A DNA stretch of 52,729 bases from Bacteroidales bacterium (lineage in GTDB: Bacteria; Bacteroidota; Bacteroidia; Bacteroidales; Muribaculaceae): positions 4,921 to 57,649 of the forward strand of contig JAJBUG010000086.1 of the NCBI GenBank assembly GCA_020860515.1, given 5' to 3'. Shown here piece by piece: positions 51,602 through 52,729 of the stretch. The notes under the pieces were generated by a model, which worked only from the letters and a program-made list of their open reading frames with translations, made no database searches and was not told where the DNA came from. Each line of letters starts with the position of its first letter. The first letter of the stretch is position 1. A program made the translations under genes and the position numbers.

Positions 51602-52354
51602 TTAATCTGAGACAGGCCTTATTGCATAACCTGAAGCTCTACCCACCCCACCTATAGAAGGCCATTTATGACTCCATAGCATAATGGATTGATTTTTTAT
51701 TATATCCCATGATGGATGAGGAATATTATAGTTATCTTCATCGGTATATGGAGTAGAACTCCAGTAATAGCCACAACTTCCTCTATTATTTAACTTTTTT
51801 CCGACTCGTACGCCTGTAGCTGGAAGAAATATTGAATTGCCATTTGGGCCTGTAACCTTCATTCCTTTATGTCCTTTTTCAGTTATTTCTGTCCATACAC
51901 ATTGAGTTAAAAGAATTTCAAATTCATCCTTAGTGGGCAAACGCCAAGTATCTCCCCACATTAATCTTGCAACATCGTATGTGGATTTGCCACTAATGTC
52001 ATCTGTTTTTATATTATAAGTGGTAGAATTCTCTTCATCATAAGAATTTTTTGTAGCTGTTTCTCCCCATGCATAAAAATTTCCATATTCTGAGGGAGAA
52101 GAGGCACCTAAATTACAAGTCGCCCATTTAATTCCTATACCAAGGTCAACAAAGCCATGACCTCCTATAAAATCTGAAGGTGTAGAAATTTGAGAACTGA
52201 TAAATTGTTCTTGTTTATTTATCTTTTCTGATGTAATTTTTTCATTCGGTTGTTCTTTTTGTGGTCTTATAATCACACCTTGTCCATATCCTAATTTTGG
52301 ATTTCCCAGATATGCTAACAAAAATAAGCTTATTATGACTTTAAGAGTTTTCAT
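51602..52354 (-). CDS. Secreted FISUMP-type protein 3
   Basis: A 250-residue secreted protein with signal peptide VIISLFLLAYLGNPKLGYGQG followed by VIIRPQKEQ, again the QG-x-I-x-R pattern. A 40-residue polar linker precedes the FISUMP domain: GHGFVDLGIGIKWATCNLGA, YGNFYAWGET, YDVARLMWGDTWRLPTKDEF, GPNGNSIFLPATG, CGYYWSSTPY, YAIRPVSD. Relative to its neighbour it has a longer linker. It is 82 bases upstream of FISUMP 2 on the same strand and could be co-transcribed with it. Confidence 0.82.
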   Translation of the reverse strand: MKTLKVIISLFLLAYLGNPKLGYGQGVIIRPQKEQPNEKITSEKINKQEQFISSQISTPSDFIGGHGFVDLGIGIKWATCNLGASSPSEYGNFYAWGETATKNSYDEENSTTYNIKTDDISGKSTYDVARLMWGDTWRLPTKDEFEILLTQCVWTEITEKGHKGMKVTGPNGNSIFLPATGVRVGKKLNNRGSCGYYWSSTPYTDEDNYNIPHPSWDIIKNQSIMLWSHKWPSIGGVGRASGYAIRPVSD

Positions 52355-52428
52355 ATAAGAAAATTAATAGGTAAGTAAATTTTTCTCCTATTATTCGGGT
52401 TTTAAGTTATTAATTTGGTAATTTATGG

Positions 52429-52436
52429 CAAAATTA
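52429..52436 (-). promoter_or_regulatory. -7 box for FISUMP 3
   Basis: On the minus strand TAATTTTG matches TAnnTTTG, 74 bases before the ATG at 52354. The nearest TTTG (52452-52455) is only 15 bases away, too close for a standard -33 box. Confidence 0.4.
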
Positions 52437-52531
52437 ATCAAATTTTAGTCACAAAACAACTATTGATTTAAGAAATGCAAGAATTTCATTAAATTTTTCG
52501 TAACTTGCATTGAAGAAACTATGCTTCTGTG

Positions 52532-52657
52532 ATGAAAGTTGCTAATCAAAGTCTTCCCAAAGGAGCTATGCTTCGCGGTGGAGCTTACCGAATAGAACGG
52601 GTGCTTGGCCAAGGTTGGTTCGGAATAACAATAGAAATCATATTAAAAATTCAATGA
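52532..52657 (+). pseudogene. Truncated 5' copy of the Ser/Thr kinase gene
   Basis: Encodes MKVANQSLPKGAMLRGGAYR then IERVLGQGWFGIT, matching the kinase at 42188 over its first 33 codons (about 12 differences in 98 bases by eye), and then diverges abruptly into IEIILKIQ and a stop. The glycine loop has GQGWFG in place of GQGGFG. Upstream, AATGCAAG...CTTGCATT (52474-52481 and 52504-52511) forms an inverted repeat in the position of the kinase promoter palindrome. No kinase domain remains. From 52658 to the window end I see nothing notable. Confidence 0.85.
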
Positions 52658-52729
52658 TTTAGTCAATGGCTTATAGAAGTGATTTAAACTAATTGCTAAA
52701 ACTTAATAATGATTGCTAAATGTTAAAAT

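Overview
The window reads as a chromosome segment of a Bacteroidales bacterium, probably a gut or rumen commensal of the Muribaculaceae/Prevotellaceae type. This rests on a SusC/SusD pair with a DUF3823 lipoprotein, many glycoside hydrolases with Bacteroidales-style signal peptides, an Mfa/FimB-type fimbrial locus, and promoters matching the Bacteroidetes consensus (TTTG about 20 bases upstream of TAnnTTTG). The family-level placement is inference. I saw no tRNA, rRNA or CRISPR array.

Layout. (1) 1-8000 is conserved housekeeping DNA: direct repeats, the leftward unit rplY-pth-S4 protein, glycerate kinase, a gamma-carbonic-anhydrase-like protein, a TPR protein and htpG. The gaps here hold tandem 7-bp repeat arrays of several unit types. 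(2) 8160-9836 is a collapsed fimbrial locus (DUF3575, DUF3868, Mfa2-like) whose genes all look internally deleted. (3) 9927-42081 is a large polysaccharide utilisation locus: heparinase II/III-like, GH43, GH92, a membrane Kelch/SARP-type regulator, SusC, SusD, DUF3823, GH2, GH31, GH63-like, sialate O-acetylesterase-like, GH2-PA14, GH3 and a second GH92. The heparinase and GH3 genes are frameshifted, each break falling in a run of C. (4) 42131-52729 is more AT-rich and accessory: a membrane Ser/Thr kinase with MORN repeats, a 34-residue membrane peptide, an IS630-family insertion sequence, a secreted WG-repeat protein, an AAA/PD-(D/E)XK protein, a membrane transglutaminase-like protein, three secreted FISUMP-type proteins, an XRE regulator, a transposase remnant and a truncated second kinase copy.

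How the genes may work together. In the locus at 9927-42081, glycans would be bound and imported by SusC/SusD/DUF3823 and trimmed in the periplasm by mostly exo-acting enzymes. Expression would be sensed by a one-protein regulator with an extracytoplasmic beta-propeller-like domain, a membrane helix and a DNA-binding domain, in place of the usual hybrid two-component system or SusR. The substrate cannot be fixed from sequence; paired GH92 alpha-mannosidases with GH2/GH3/GH31/GH43 suggest a branched heteroglycan or glycoprotein glycan.

The right-hand 10 kb is the best candidate for an undescribed system. Secreted proteins with unrelated folds (WG repeats, FISUMP domains) share a signal peptide followed by a QG-x-I motif, similar even at DNA level. 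A relic of that leader lies upstream of one FISUMP gene, and a relic of the kinase 5' end lies at the window edge. I infer a modular family diversified by recombination around conserved 5' ends. An IS630 element has landed exactly at the start codon of the WG-repeat gene.
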